Assembly (NCBI GenBank): GCA_009885795.1
Contig: VFKA01000019.1
Span: 1 to 33,444 of the forward strand
DNA: 33,444 nt
Reading direction: 5' to 3'
From: Rhodospirillales bacterium
GTDB lineage: Bacteria > Pseudomonadota > Alphaproteobacteria > Dongiales > Dongiaceae
Shown: positions 1-8,003 of the stretch, piece after piece
How positions within the stretch are numbered: position 1 is the stretch's first letter
How the letters are laid out: the number at the start of each line of letters is the position of its first letter
Notes under the pieces: generated by a model
What the model was told of the DNA's origin: nothing
Seen by the model: only the letters and a program-made list of their open reading frames with translations
Databases searched by the model: none
Position numbers and translations under genes: made by a program

Positions 1-2925
1 ACGAAAGAGGACTTCGAAAGGATCGCATCTTGGCTAAGGGGCGAAACAAAGGCTGTCGTCAAACCAGCACCGAGAGACTACCAGATCGAAGCTCTGGAGA
101 AGATTGCCAACACATTTCGGAATGAAAACCGCGCCACTGTCGTCATGGCTTGCGGAACAGGCAAGACCCTTCTGGCGCTCTGGGTCGCTGAACGGCAAGG
201 CGCCAAGACGGTGCTGGTCCTTGTCCCCTCCCTGACGCTGCTTCAGCAGACGCTGGACGAGTGGAGCCGCAACAATTCGTGGGGAACGCGCTTCAGCTAC
301 CTGTGCGTCTGCTCGGATCCCACCGTCTCGCAGATCGACGCCAACGATCCGATCCAACTGAACAGGATGGACATGGAATTCCGCGTCGATACGGATCCTG
401 TCGAAGTTCGCCGTTTTCTCGAAAGACCCACCGACGACATCAAGGTCGTGTTCTCGACTTACCAGTCCTCCGATGTGGTTTCCGAGGGTTGCCGTGGATT
501 GCCGCCCTTCGACGTCGGCATATTCGACGAGGCGCACAAGACCACGGGATCGCAGGGCGGCGTGTTCGCCCACAGCTTGAGGGACGAGAACGTCGCCATT
601 CGCAAGCGGCTGTTCCTGACCGCGACCCCACGGCATTACGACATTCGCCACAGGGATAGGGAAGGCGACTTCAAGATCGTCTCGATGGACGATCCTGCCG
701 TCTATGGCGTTCGCGCCTACACCCTGACCTTCGGCGAAGCCGCCCGACGGGGGATCATCTGCAACTACAAGGTCGTGATCTCGGTGGTCGATGGTCGGGA
801 GATCAACGACTTCGCTCTGAAGCACGGTATCACGCTGGTCGAAGGCGATCTTATTGGCGCGAAATGGGTCGCCAACCAAATCGCCATTGAACGCGCCGTC
901 GAGAAGAGCGGAGCAAGGCGTGCGATCACTTTTCATAGTCGCGTATCGAGTGCCAAAGAGTTTGCTTCCGATAGCTCTCGTGGCATCAGGCAGTTTCTCC
1001 CCGACTTCTCCGTTTTTCATGTCAACGGTTTGCAGAAGAGCGCCGAACGCAAGCAACTCATCCGAGCATTCCGCGAAGCGTCGAAAGCACTTGTCACGAA
1101 TGCCCGCTGTTTGACCGAAGGTATTGATGTTCCCGCGGTCGATATGGTTACTTTTGTTGACCCTCGTCACAGCAAGATCGACATCGCGCAGGCGACGGGT
1201 CGCGCCATGCGGAAGCCGAGAGATTCAGACAAGACGATTGGCTATGTGGTTATTCCGCTTTTCCTTGAGACGAGAACGGGAGAAACGCTCGACGAGGCAC
1301 TTGAGCGATCGGACTTTGCTGAAGTCGCAAACGTCCTGAATGCCATGCAGGAGCAAGACGACGATCTTGCGCAGATCATTCGTGAGCTTCAGGAAGCCAA
1401 GGGGCGAGGAGAGGTATTTGATCCGACAAGACTGGCAGACAAGGTCGAGGTTCTCGGACCGTCGATAGAGCTATCAACTCTCAGGTCAAATATCTTTGCT
1501 GAGATCGTCGATAAGATCGGCGTCAGTTGGAATGAGTGGTATGGAAGATTGAAAGCCTATAAAAATCGCGAGGGGCATTGTCGCATTCCATACAAGTACT
1601 CAAAAAATGGTTATCGTCTCGATCAGTGGGTCTTTCGTCAGCGCAAAGTCAAAGACAAACTCTCGCAAGATCGGCGACGCCGACTGGACGAATTGGGATT
1701 TGTTTGGGATCCGCTTGAACAGCAATGGGAAGAAGGCTTTGCTTCTCTGAAATCCTACAGGGAACGCGAGGGGCATTGTCGTGTCCTGCAAGGATATTCC
1801 GAGAAAGGTTTTCTTCTTGGTAAATGGGTACGTAGGCAACGTGCAAACAAAGACGAACTTTCGGAAGATCGGCGACGTAAATTGGACGAATTGGGATTTG
1901 TTTGGGATGTACCTGAAGAACTATGGGACAAAGGCTTTGCTCGCCTGAAAGCCTACAAGGAGCGTGAGGGGCATTGTCTCGTTCGGAAAGGATATTTGGA
2001 AAGTGGTTATCGTCTTGGTCAATGGGTGAAAAAGCAACGCACAGACAAAAACACACTTTTGGAAGATCAGCGACGCAAACTGGACGAATTGGGATTTGTT
2101 TGGGATCCATTTGAACAGCAATGGGAAGAAGGCTTTGCTTATCTGAAAGCCTACAGGGAGCGTGAGGGGCATTGTCGCGTTCCAGTTAGTTATTCGGAAA
2201 ATGGATTTCGTCTTGGCGCATGGGCGAATAACCAACGCACAATCAAAGACACGCTGTCGCCAGTTCGGCGACGCAAACTGGACGAATTGGGATTTGTATG
2301 GGAGCCATTTGAACAGCAATGGGAAGAAGGCTTTGCTCACCTGAAAGCCTACAGGGAACGTGAAGGGCATTGCCGCGTTCCGCAAAGATATTTGGAAAAT
2401 GGTTATGATCTTGGTCAATGGGCGTCTCACCAACGCAGAAACAAAAACAAGCTCTCAGAAGATCGGCGATATAAACTAAATGAATTGGGATTTGTGTGGG
2501 ATCCGATTCAGCGGCAATGGGAAGAAGGCTTTGCTTTTCTGAAAGCCTACAGGGAGCGTGAGGGGCATTGTCGCGTTCCACATAGTTATTCGGCAAATGG
2601 TTTTCGTCTTGGTCTATGGGTGTCCGTTCGACGCAGAAACAAAAACACACTTTTTGAAGATCAGCGACGCAAACTGGACGAATTGGGATTTGTATGGGAG
2701 CCATTTGAACAGCAATGGGAAGAAGGCTTTGTTTATCTGAAAGCCTACAAGGAGCGTCAGGGGCATTGTCGGGTTCTGAGAGGATACTCGGAAAATGGTT
2801 TTCGTCTTGGCACATGGGTACATACTCAACGCAAAAACAAAGGCAAGCTCTCGAAAGATCGGCGACGCAGACTGGACGAATTGGGATTTGTCTGGAGCCT
2901 GAGAAAATCGGATAAAGCGTCATGA
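1..2925 (+). CDS. DEAD/DEAH-box helicase with seven C-terminal helicase-associated (HA) repeats, 5'-truncated by the window edge
   Basis: The frame is open from base 1 without an upstream stop, so the gene starts outside the window; 974 residues are visible. An RxYQxxAL element near residues 29-34 is followed by a Walker A motif (ACGTGKT, ending about residue 55), motif II IFDEAH (about 174-179), motif III LTATPR (about 206-211) and motif VI QATGRAMR (about 397-404). This is a complete superfamily 2 core, so ATP-driven remodelling of nucleic acid is a safe inference. From residue 510 to the end run seven 66-residue HA repeats, each of the form W-x-x-GF-x-x-LK-x-Y ... GHC-x-V ... LG-x-W ... 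LDELGFVW. Base composition is lower in GC than the housekeeping genes, especially in the repeats, which suggests transfer. The missing N-terminus often carries a nuclease domain in related proteins, but that cannot be seen here. Substrate and partners are unknown. Confidence 0.9.
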   Translation, partial: TKEDFERIASWLRGETKAVVKPAPRDYQIEALEKIANTFRNENRATVVMACGTGKTLLALWVAERQGAKTVLVLVPSLTLLQQTLDEWSRNNSWGTRFSYLCVCSDPTVSQIDANDPIQLNRMDMEFRVDTDPVEVRRFLERPTDDIKVVFSTYQSSDVVSEGCRGLPPFDVGIFDEAHKTTGSQGGVFAHSLRDENVAIRKRLFLTATPRHYDIRHRDREGDFKIVSMDDPAVYGVRAYTLTFGEAARRGIICNYKVVISVVDGREINDFALKHGITLVEGDLIGAKWVANQIAIERAVEKSGARRAITFHSRVSSAKEFASDSSRGIRQFLPDFSVFHVNGLQKSAERKQLIRAFREASKALVTNARCLTEGIDVPAVDMVTFVDPRHSKIDIAQATGRAMRKPRDSDKTIGYVVIPLFLETRTGETLDEALERSDFAEVANVLNAMQEQDDDLAQIIRELQEAKGRGEVFDPTRLADKVEVLGPSIELSTLRSNIFAEIVDKIGVSWNEWYGRLKAYKNREGHCRIPYKYSKNGYRLDQWVFRQRKVKDKLSQDRRRRLDELGFVWDPLEQQWEEGFASLKSYREREGHCRVLQGYSEKGFLLGKWVRRQRANKDELSEDRRRKLDELGFVWDVPEELWDKGFARLKAYKEREGHCLVRKGYLESGYRLGQWVKKQRTDKNTLLEDQRRKLDELGFVWDPFEQQWEEGFAYLKAYREREGHCRVPVSYSENGFRLGAWANNQRTIKDTLSPVRRRKLDELGFVWEPFEQQWEEGFAHLKAYREREGHCRVPQRYLENGYDLGQWASHQRRNKNKLSEDRRYKLNELGFVWDPIQRQWEEGFAFLKAYREREGHCRVPHSYSANGFRLGLWVSVRRRNKNTLFEDQRRKLDELGFVWEPFEQQWEEGFVYLKAYKERQGHCRVLRGYSENGFRLGTWVHTQRKNKGKLSKDRRRRLDELGFVWSLRKSDKAS
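1528..2913 (+). repeat. Seven in-frame tandem repeats of exactly 198 bp encoding HA domains
   Basis: A conserved Trp codon that opens each unit falls at 1528, 1726, 1924, 2122, 2320, 2518 and 2716, so the period is exactly 198 bp (66 codons) with no indels. Parts of the units are almost identical at DNA level, notably the blocks encoding GHCRV and LDELGFVW, while the segments between them vary. HA domains (Pfam PF03457) are predicted nucleic-acid-binding units, so the array probably extends the binding surface of the helicase. Confidence 0.93.
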
Positions 2926-3163
2926 TCGCACTTCAGGACAATGTTGCTATTTTGGCAGCCAGCGGGCTTAAGAAATCTTTTTGGGTAAACGCAGTTTGTA
3001 ATCAATTGAAGGGCGACTGTGTACTTGGCATGATTTTCCCATATTGACGGCGCATGGCTGATGTGCCCGCCACAGTAATTCTTGAGATCGAAGTAACGCC
3101 CACGATGATCGAGGCAAAAGTTTCGGCGTTGCTCGATTAAAGCGAGGAAAACATTCAGTGCAA

Positions 3164-3712
3164 CTAATCCTTCTCCGATTGTTCACGAGATCTTTTCAAC
3201 AATGCGTCGTGCTGAGGTTGTAACTCCCGGCCCAATTGCTTGACCGCCTTCAACAACGGCCCAACAGCGTTTGTATAGGTGCGAAATACGTCTAGGGGGA
3301 TGCTTGCGGCAATGGGGTTGATTCGGGCTTTCATAGACTTCCCGCCTTTCCTATGGGGGTATTTTCCAGTGGTCACTTGCAGTATGGGTTTTCCAGAGCC
3401 TGGATGCTTCACCCAAACACCGTGAGCTATCTTGTCACGGAATTCCTCTAGTTCAGCAGCTTTGGTGGCCATTAGCTTGATATTCAGGGTGGTCTTGAAG
3501 TCGCGTAGCGCCATTAAATCCTCGATCATGGTGAACGAGTCTCGCACACGGGGACTTCTAACAGCAACGCGACCGAGTTTCGGGTTCACGTCTAACAATG
3601 CATAAATGAGCATTCTGAGCGCGGTCTCTAGAACGGCAAACCGTGAGACCATCCGGCCGATGGCACTGTTATACGCTGTAGGTAGCTTGTACCAAACAGG
3701 GTGAATGCCCAT
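3164..3712 (-). CDS. Hypothetical HEPN-like protein (RX4H motif)
   Basis: The product is about 182 residues from the ATG at 3712; an in-frame TTG lies 15 bases further upstream, and neither start has a clear ribosome binding site. The N-terminal third is helical in look, with a pattern of the type fAxLExxLRxxIyaLL. About the middle is the string RDKIAHG, which fits the RX4H signature of HEPN domains, many of which are RNases or toxin parts. The rest is basic and unrecognised. It lies downstream of, and opposite in direction to, the HA-repeat helicase. The 238 bp between the two (2926-3163) hold no convincing gene. The HEPN assignment rests on one short motif plus helical context, so function is unproven. 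Confidence 0.6.
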   Translation of the reverse strand: MGIHPVWYKLPTAYNSAIGRMVSRFAVLETALRMLIYALLDVNPKLGRVAVRSPRVRDSFTMIEDLMALRDFKTTLNIKLMATKAAELEEFRDKIAHGVWVKHPGSGKPILQVTTGKYPHRKGGKSMKARINPIAASIPLDVFRTYTNAVGPLLKAVKQLGRELQPQHDALLKRSREQSEKD

Positions 3713-3887
3713 GGCGCATAAATCCAAAGCGTTAAGGCAAACTCAGACCACGAAAGAAACTCAATTTGCGCCGGATGCTTGGGACCGCTTCCAGCGCGCG
3801 AATCACACGATTGCGAAAGCGCGCCTGAGACATCGAACCCGGCTACTAAGGGCGGACGACGAAGCAAACGTGGCGGCCTTTGCCGAA
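3711..3887 (+). pseudogene. Possible remnant of a short protein with a FAPDAWxRF core
   Basis: A plus-strand frame opens at 3711 and encodes a basic lead, then FAPDAWDRFQRANHTIAKA and RHR. The pattern (T/A)PDAWxRFxxAV ... KxxPxHR occurs in short alphaproteobacterial proteins as far as I recall. After the HR residues the frame loses this character and runs on to 4130 through the zinc-ribbon gene on the other strand. A shift to another frame just after that point would give a basic Lys/Arg/Gly-rich tail. It is therefore either a small gene broken by a frameshift or a coincidence. Its start touches the start of the HEPN-like gene on the other strand. Confidence 0.25.
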
Positions 3888-4118
3888 CTAGTCCAGCCGG
3901 CGAGCCTCTCTGTCAGCAAGCGCGCAATAACGCACAAATTGTTCAATAAAGGCCCTATTGGCGCCCGCCTTGAGGTTGATAGAGACGCCACAATTGCCGC
4001 AGGCAAGACCGTCGTGCGATGCAAGCCAACCGACGGTCTGCTCCGTAGCCTTAAGGCACTTTGGGCAAATGATGGCGAGCTTGACCATATCGTCGATCTT
4101 GGTTGGGTGCTTTGCCAT
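3888..4118 (-). CDS. Small zinc-ribbon hypothetical protein
   Basis: The product has 76 residues. Two CxxC knuckles, CPKC (residues 19-22) and CGNC (residues 40-43), are spaced as in a zinc ribbon, with W30 between them. The ATG has a good ribbon of upstream support: AGGAG five bases before it. No enzyme motif is visible, so a nucleic-acid or protein-binding role is the most that can be inferred. It is on the same strand as the HEPN-like gene, upstream of it by about 175 bp, so the two could be co-transcribed. A longer overlapping frame on the minus strand (3803-4240) shows no family features and was not chosen. Confidence 0.7.
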   Translation of the reverse strand: MAKHPTKIDDMVKLAIICPKCLKATEQTVGWLASHDGLACGNCGVSINLKAGANRAFIEQFVRYCALADREARRLD

Positions 4119-4240
4119 GGTGACTCCTGACTACTTCGGACGTTTGGCCGTCGGCCTCTGAGCTGGTCCCACTCGGTTGGACGGGTTGGCAGCGAAGTTA
4201 GGGTGTATTCCGGTTGCTGTTCACGCCGCCAGAACCTCAT

Positions 4241-4330
4241 TCATGTTGAACGCTTCTTGTTGCCGTTGGCCCTGTGGGGACGTGGGCTACGCGCCCGCCT
4301 TGTCCACCATGTCCACAGACCCCTTGTCCG
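4241..4330 (-). mobile_element. Remnant resembling the 3' tail of an ISNCY-type transposase gene
   Basis: Read on the minus strand, this stretch resembles the 3' end of the transposase gene at 6667-7959. Both contain CTGTGGA, a run near GTGGAC, then CCCAC.TCCCCACAGG, a CCAAC and a CAACAA, in the same order and spacing. In one frame it encodes SPRPHRANGNKK, against SPRPHPHRPNINKS in the intact transposase. No other part of a transposase or terminal repeat is present. The rest of the 298-bp gap (4119-4416) holds nothing I recognise. Confidence 0.4.
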
Positions 4331-4416
4331 AGTAGGTCTCCGCCGGCGGCCTGTCGTCAAGGGCGGTTTGCGGCGGACGAGGCAACCGCCTCCGCCCCCG
4401 CCCAATCGAAAGAGAG

Positions 4417-4746
4417 CTACTCCGCGCCCTCGCCCAAGCGCGTAATCTTCACGTCGCCAGTCGGGAAATGCGCGACAAGCTCAAGCTTGCCGCCCATGGC
4501 TTCGACGGTGTCGCGCAGCGTGCTGACCTTCATGTCGGCGCGCTGCTCCATCTGCGCGACGGCCGCCTGCGACTTGCCGAGCGCGCGTGCCAGTTCTTCC
4601 TGCGAGATGTGCAGGGCCTTGCGAAGATCGGCCAGGGCCGCCTCCTCGATATCGCGCAGAAGCACATCCTTGCGCCGCCCGACGCGCAGGCGCCGCCCGG
4701 CCGGCCAGTCCTTTGTCAACTCCTTGAAGGCACGATGCCCAGTCAT
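4417..4746 (-). CDS. higA: XRE-family antitoxin (HigA-like)
   Basis: The product has 109 residues. A helix-turn-helix of XRE type runs from about residue 40 to 95 (LRKALHISQEELARALGKSQ ... VSTLRDTVEAMGGKLEL), the form typical of HigA-like antitoxins that pair with RelE/Gp49-like toxins. The start ATG overlaps the toxin stop by 4 bp (ATGA), so translation is probably coupled. The toxin-first order is that of higBA modules. The antitoxin is expected to neutralise the toxin by direct binding and to repress the shared promoter at about 5127-5153. The symbol is by family analogy. Confidence 0.85.
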   Translation of the reverse strand: MTGHRAFKELTKDWPAGRRLRVGRRKDVLLRDIEEAALADLRKALHISQEELARALGKSQAAVAQMEQRADMKVSTLRDTVEAMGGKLELVAHFPTGDVKITRLGEGAE

Positions 4747-5105
4747 CCGATCAAGCCCTCCTTTCTAAGCTCATCCAGGTGCGTGTCGTACAGATCGTCG
4801 GCAAGCCGTACATGTTTCTCGTAGAACCGGTCGTCTCCGGTCTTGTCGCCGCCGATCAGCAGAATGGCTTTGCGGCGCGGATCGAAAGCGTAGAATATGC
4901 GCAGCGGCCTGCCGCCGCTCTGCACCCGCAGTTCACGCATGTGGCCGTGCCGCGCACCTTTGATGCCCGAGGAATGGGGGAACGGCAGCCGTGGCCCAAG
5001 GGCCATCAGCAATTCGACGCTTGCCGCCACGTCCTCCTGCTGGCCTTCCGCCAGCCCCCTCCACCACTCCCCGAATTCGTCGGTATACTCGACATCCCAA
5101 CTCAT
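4743..5105 (-). CDS. higB: RelE/HigB-like toxin (Gp49 family)
   Basis: The product has 120 residues from the ATG at 5105; an in-frame TTG at 5120 would add five. Characteristic parts are the N-terminal Y-x-D-E-F-x-x-W-W, [21 protein letters not shown] in the middle and [17 protein letters not shown] towards the end. This is the layout of phage Gp49-like/HigB toxins, which cleave mRNA at the ribosome. Its stop overlaps the antitoxin start. GGA lies about ten bases before the ATG. Substrate and activity are inferred from the family. Confidence 0.87.
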   Translation of the reverse strand: MSWDVEYTDEFGEWWRGLAEGQQEDVAASVELLMALGPRLPFPHSSGIKGARHGHMRELRVQSGGRPLRIFYAFDPRRKAILLIGGDKTGDDRFYEKHVRLADDLYDTHLDELRKEGLIG

Positions 5106-5126
5106 GCGTCGCGATTCCAACGGTAA

Positions 5127-5153
5127 TTTATAATGTCAAGATTATATTGTCAA
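5127..5153 (-). promoter_or_regulatory. Candidate promoter and operator of the toxin-antitoxin operon
   Basis: On the minus strand TTGACA (5153-5148) is followed 15 bases later by TATAAA (5132-5127), about 21 bases before the toxin ATG. The same stretch contains two direct copies of TATAWTGTCAA on the plus strand, 5129-5139 and 5143-5153, 14 bp apart. This AT-rich island in GC-rich DNA is a natural site for autoregulation by the XRE antitoxin. The 15-base spacer is short for a sigma-70 promoter. Confidence 0.5.
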
Positions 5154-5344
5154 TAGCGCGGAGATTCGACGAATGTGAGCATTCTCGCAGGGAAAGTGTA
5201 AGTGTTCAGAAAGATATGGTCGCCTACTTATTGGTGATGCCTCCCTCTTGTTGCGCCGCTGCTCCGCCCTTGTGCCGCCAGCGGGCGGCTGGTATAGGCG
5301 CGACGCCTCGCCCGACGCCGCCCCAGAACCCAGGAGCAACCGCT

Positions 5345-6640
5345 ATGCCCCAATTCACGGACTACAAGGTCAAGGACATCGCGCTCGGCGGCTGGGGGCG
5401 GCGCGAGATCGCCATCGCCGAGACCGAGATGCCGGGGCTGATGGCGCTGCGCCGCGATCATGGCGGCAAGCGCCCGCTCAAGGGTGCCCGCATCACCGGC
5501 TGCCTGCACATGACCATCCAGACCGCGGTGCTGATCGAGACGCTGATCGAGCTCGGCGCCGAGGTCAGGTGGAGTTCCTGCAACATCTTCTCGACCCAGG
5601 ACCAGGCCGCGGCGGCGATCGCGGCCGCCGGCATCCCGGTCTTCGCCTGGAAGGGCGAGAGCGAGGAGGAATACTGGTGGTGCGTGGAGCAGACGATCCT
5701 CGGCCCCAACGGCTGGCGGCCGAACCTGTTGCTGGACGATGGCGGCGATCTGACGCTGCTGATGCACGAGACGCACCCGGACCTTCTCGACGGCGTGCGC
5801 GGCGTCAGCGAGGAGACGACGACCGGCGTGCACCGGCTCTACGACATGGAGCGCAAGGGCACGCTGAAGGTGGCGGCGATCAACGTCAATGATTCCGTAA
5901 CGAAGTCCAAGTTCGACAACCTCTACGGCGTGCGCGAGAGCCTGGTCGATGGCATCAAGCGCGCCACCGGCGTCATGCTGGCGGGCAAGGTCGGGGTCGT
6001 CTGCGGCTTCGGCGACGTCGGCAAGGGCAGCGCCGCCTCGCTGCGTAGCCAGGGGGCGCGCGTCATGGTGACGGAGATCGATCCGATCTGCGCGCTCCAG
6101 GCGGCCATGGAGGGCTACCAGGTCACGACCATGGAGGAGGCGGCCGGCCTCGGCGATGTGTTCGTCACCGCCACCGGCAATCTGGACGTCATCACGCTCG
6201 AACACATGCGCCGCATGAAGGACCGCGCCATCGTCTGCAACATCGGCCATTTCGACAGCGAGATTCAGGTGGCGGCCCTGGCGAATTACAAATGGGAAGA
6301 GGTGAAGCCGCAGGTGGACGAGGTCGTCTTCCCCGACGGCAAGCGCTTGATCGTGCTGGCCAAGGGGCGGCTGGTGAATCTCGGCTGCGCCGACGGCCAT
6401 CCGAGCTTCGTCATGAGCGCCTCCTTCACCAACCAGGTGCTGGCGCAGATCGAGCTTTGGACCAATCACAAGACCTACGGGCGCAAGGTCCATGTGCTGC
6501 CGAAGCACCTCGACGAGAAGGTGGCGGCGCTGCATCTGGACAAGGTCGGCGCCAAGCTGACCAAGCTGACCGAGAAGCAGGCCGCCTATATCGGCGTGGC
6601 CGAGGGCGGCCCCTTCAAACCGGAACGCTACCGCTACTGA
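5345..6640 (+). CDS. ahcY: Adenosylhomocysteinase
   Basis: The product has 431 residues. It splits S-adenosylhomocysteine into adenosine and homocysteine in the cytoplasm, clearing the by-product of methylation. The N-terminal [17 protein letters not shown], the [15 protein letters not shown] block, the NAD-binding GFGDVGKG (about residues 221-228) and the C-terminal PFKPERYRY are all diagnostic. The start at 5345 has AGGAG eight bases upstream; the frame is open further upstream, but the added residues are low-complexity and not conserved. The stop codon lies within the 19-bp target duplication of the IS that follows, and the insertion left the gene intact. No SAM or SAH riboswitch was recognised in the roughly 190 bp upstream. 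Confidence 0.97.
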   Translation: MPQFTDYKVKDIALGGWGRREIAIAETEMPGLMALRRDHGGKRPLKGARITGCLHMTIQTAVLIETLIELGAEVRWSSCNIFSTQDQAAAAIAAAGIPVFAWKGESEEEYWWCVEQTILGPNGWRPNLLLDDGGDLTLLMHETHPDLLDGVRGVSEETTTGVHRLYDMERKGTLKVAAINVNDSVTKSKFDNLYGVRESLVDGIKRATGVMLAGKVGVVCGFGDVGKGSAASLRSQGARVMVTEIDPICALQAAMEGYQVTTMEEAAGLGDVFVTATGNLDVITLEHMRRMKDRAIVCNIGHFDSEIQVAALANYKWEEVKPQVDEVVFPDGKRLIVLAKGRLVNLGCADGHPSFVMSASFTNQVLAQIELWTNHKTYGRKVHVLPKHLDEKVAALHLDKVGAKLTKLTEKQAAYIGVAEGGPFKPERYRY

Positions 6641-6654
6641 CCGCCGCTGGAGCT
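6636..6654 (+). repeat. Left copy of a 19-bp target-site duplication
   Basis: ACTGACCGCCGCTGGAGCT is repeated exactly at 8040-8058, directly flanking the IS. The bases just outside the match differ (T/C on the left side, G/T on the right side). The left copy includes the end of the last codon and the TGA of ahcY. Confidence 0.9.
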
Positions 6655-6691
6655 GTCGATAGCTAATTAACTTGTCCGGTTTTCGTAGCAC
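6655..6691 (+). repeat. Left terminal inverted repeat of the IS
   Basis: The repeat is 37 bases long: GTCGATAGC, a variable AT-rich block, TGTCCGGT, then CGTAGCAC. It matches the reverse complement of 8004-8039 with identical outer and inner blocks, a one-base gap and mismatches in the middle. Confidence 0.88.
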
Positions 6692-7959
6692 ATCAATTGA
6701 CCGCTTTTGTTGATGTTGGGCCTGTGGGGATGTGGGCGGGGCGAAGCGCCGTCCACATATCCACAGGCCTCGCGCGGCGAGCGGCTGGCGTCGCGCGGAT
6801 TGGGCTCGTCGAGCAGGCTGGCGTCGGCTCGATAGCGGGCGATGCAGCGGGGTCCGTGGAAGACGGCGAGCGTGCCGTCCGGATATTCGTGGACACGGAC
6901 CTTGACCTTGACGAAGTGCGGGCGAAGCGGGCTCTTCGGCAGCTGCAAGCTGAGCCGGCGATAGAGCACCGTGTTGTCGTTGCCCACGACCCGATCCTCG
7001 TGGACGCACAGGATGTCGGCGCAGTCCGCGTCGCGATCGCGCACGAAGGCCGAGCCGGGCTCCGGCGCCGGCCTGGCGAAGCGGGCGTTATGGGTCGGCA
7101 GGTAGACCTCGGCGATGAACCGGTTGGCGGCCTCGATGTCGGCGATGCCGGCGAGCCGCAGCTCTTGCGGCAGGCGCCCCTGCAGGGTGCCGAACATACG
7201 CTCCGAGCGACCGCGCGCCTCGGGCGAATAGGCCGGGATGTGCTCGATGCCGAGCTGCGCGAGCGCCCGGCCGACCTGGGTCGGGTTGTCCTTGTCGACC
7301 TTGCCGCCGGCCGTGGGCGTGTGGAAGTAATGCCCGCCCCGGTCGGTGTAGAAAGAACAGAACAGGCCGTGCTTGGCGATGACCTCGCGCAAAGCCCGGA
7401 AGCTGCTCATCGTGCCCTCCTCCTCGACCAGGAAGGCGGAGTAGATCTCGTTCGTCGCGTCATCCAGGGTGACGATCAGATCGAAGCCGCGATCGAGCGC
7501 CGGAATCCAGCGATGCGGTGAGCCATCCTGGTGCAACATCATGCCCGCGAGCGCCCGCTTCTTGCGGTGCGCGCCGCGCCGCGGCGCCGGCTCGATCAGT
7601 TCCTTGGCGTGCAAGAACGTCTTGGTCCAGGTGTAGCCCCAGCGAAAGCCGTGGTCCTTGGCCAGATGCTCGTGAAAGTGCTTGGCCGTGAAGTCGAAGT
7701 AGCGCTCCCGGTAGAGCTGCTCCACCCGCATCGCCCACTCCTCCGGCACTCGCTTGGCCGAGGCACGGCCCAACCGCCGATCCAACAGGCCCGTGGGCCC
7801 CTCGTCGTCGAAGCGCTCGGTCCAGCGCCGAAATGTCCGCTCGCTCATACCCAAAATCTCCGCTGCCTCGGCCTGGCTCAACTCCCGCCGGCGCGAGCGC
7901 TCCAAAACGCTCTCGAACCTCATCCTGCGTACCCCTTGCAGCACCTCCGTCCGTCGCAT
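6667..7959 (-). CDS. ISNCY-type DDE transposase with integrase core
   Basis: The product has 430 residues. The ATG at 7959 has AAGGAGG five bases upstream, which decides the start against a TTG further out. An N-terminal helix-turn-helix (LSQAEAAEILGMSERTFRRW) is followed by a second HTH-like region and a retroviral-integrase fold. The likely catalytic triad is the Asp in LHQDGSPH, the Asp in YTDRGGHY and the Glu in RGRSERMFG. The C-terminal part, with KVRVHEYPDGTLAVFHGPR, is typical of these transposases. The last residues are encoded by the left inverted repeat. Length and motifs look complete, so the enzyme may be active. Confidence 0.92.
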   Translation of the reverse strand: MRRTEVLQGVRRMRFESVLERSRRRELSQAEAAEILGMSERTFRRWTERFDDEGPTGLLDRRLGRASAKRVPEEWAMRVEQLYRERYFDFTAKHFHEHLAKDHGFRWGYTWTKTFLHAKELIEPAPRRGAHRKKRALAGMMLHQDGSPHRWIPALDRGFDLIVTLDDATNEIYSAFLVEEEGTMSSFRALREVIAKHGLFCSFYTDRGGHYFHTPTAGGKVDKDNPTQVGRALAQLGIEHIPAYSPEARGRSERMFGTLQGRLPQELRLAGIADIEAANRFIAEVYLPTHNARFARPAPEPGSAFVRDRDADCADILCVHEDRVVGNDNTVLYRRLSLQLPKSPLRPHFVKVKVRVHEYPDGTLAVFHGPRCIARYRADASLLDEPNPRDASRSPREACGYVDGASPRPHPHRPNINKSGQLMCYENRTS

Positions 7960-8003
7960 CCTCGCCTCCTTGCCAGAGGCCGGGATCAAACCGGACAGAT
8001 CGT

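Noticed and set aside
1528-2913. CRISPR-like array
   Set aside because: The 198-bp period is a whole number of codons in one open frame and encodes HA domains. There are no spacers between short identical repeats.
3054-3140. Small plus-strand frame of 28 codons downstream of the helicase
   Set aside because: It has no convincing ribosome binding site and no recognisable family, and it is too short to support on composition.
4991-5344. N-terminal extension of ahcY to 549 residues
   Set aside because: The extra residues are low-complexity and overlap the toxin gene and its promoter. The ATG at 5345 has a good AGGAG and gives the standard length.
5160-5344. SAM or SAH riboswitch upstream of ahcY
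   Set aside because: I looked for the known conserved cores and pseudoknot partners and could not draw any of them. A covariance-model search would settle it.
6710-6770. DnaA boxes or an origin in the CTGTGGGGATGTGG/CCACATATCCACAG palindrome
   Set aside because: It lies in the 3' end of the transposase gene, and a related stretch occurs at the other transposase remnant. The match to the DnaA box is imperfect and single.
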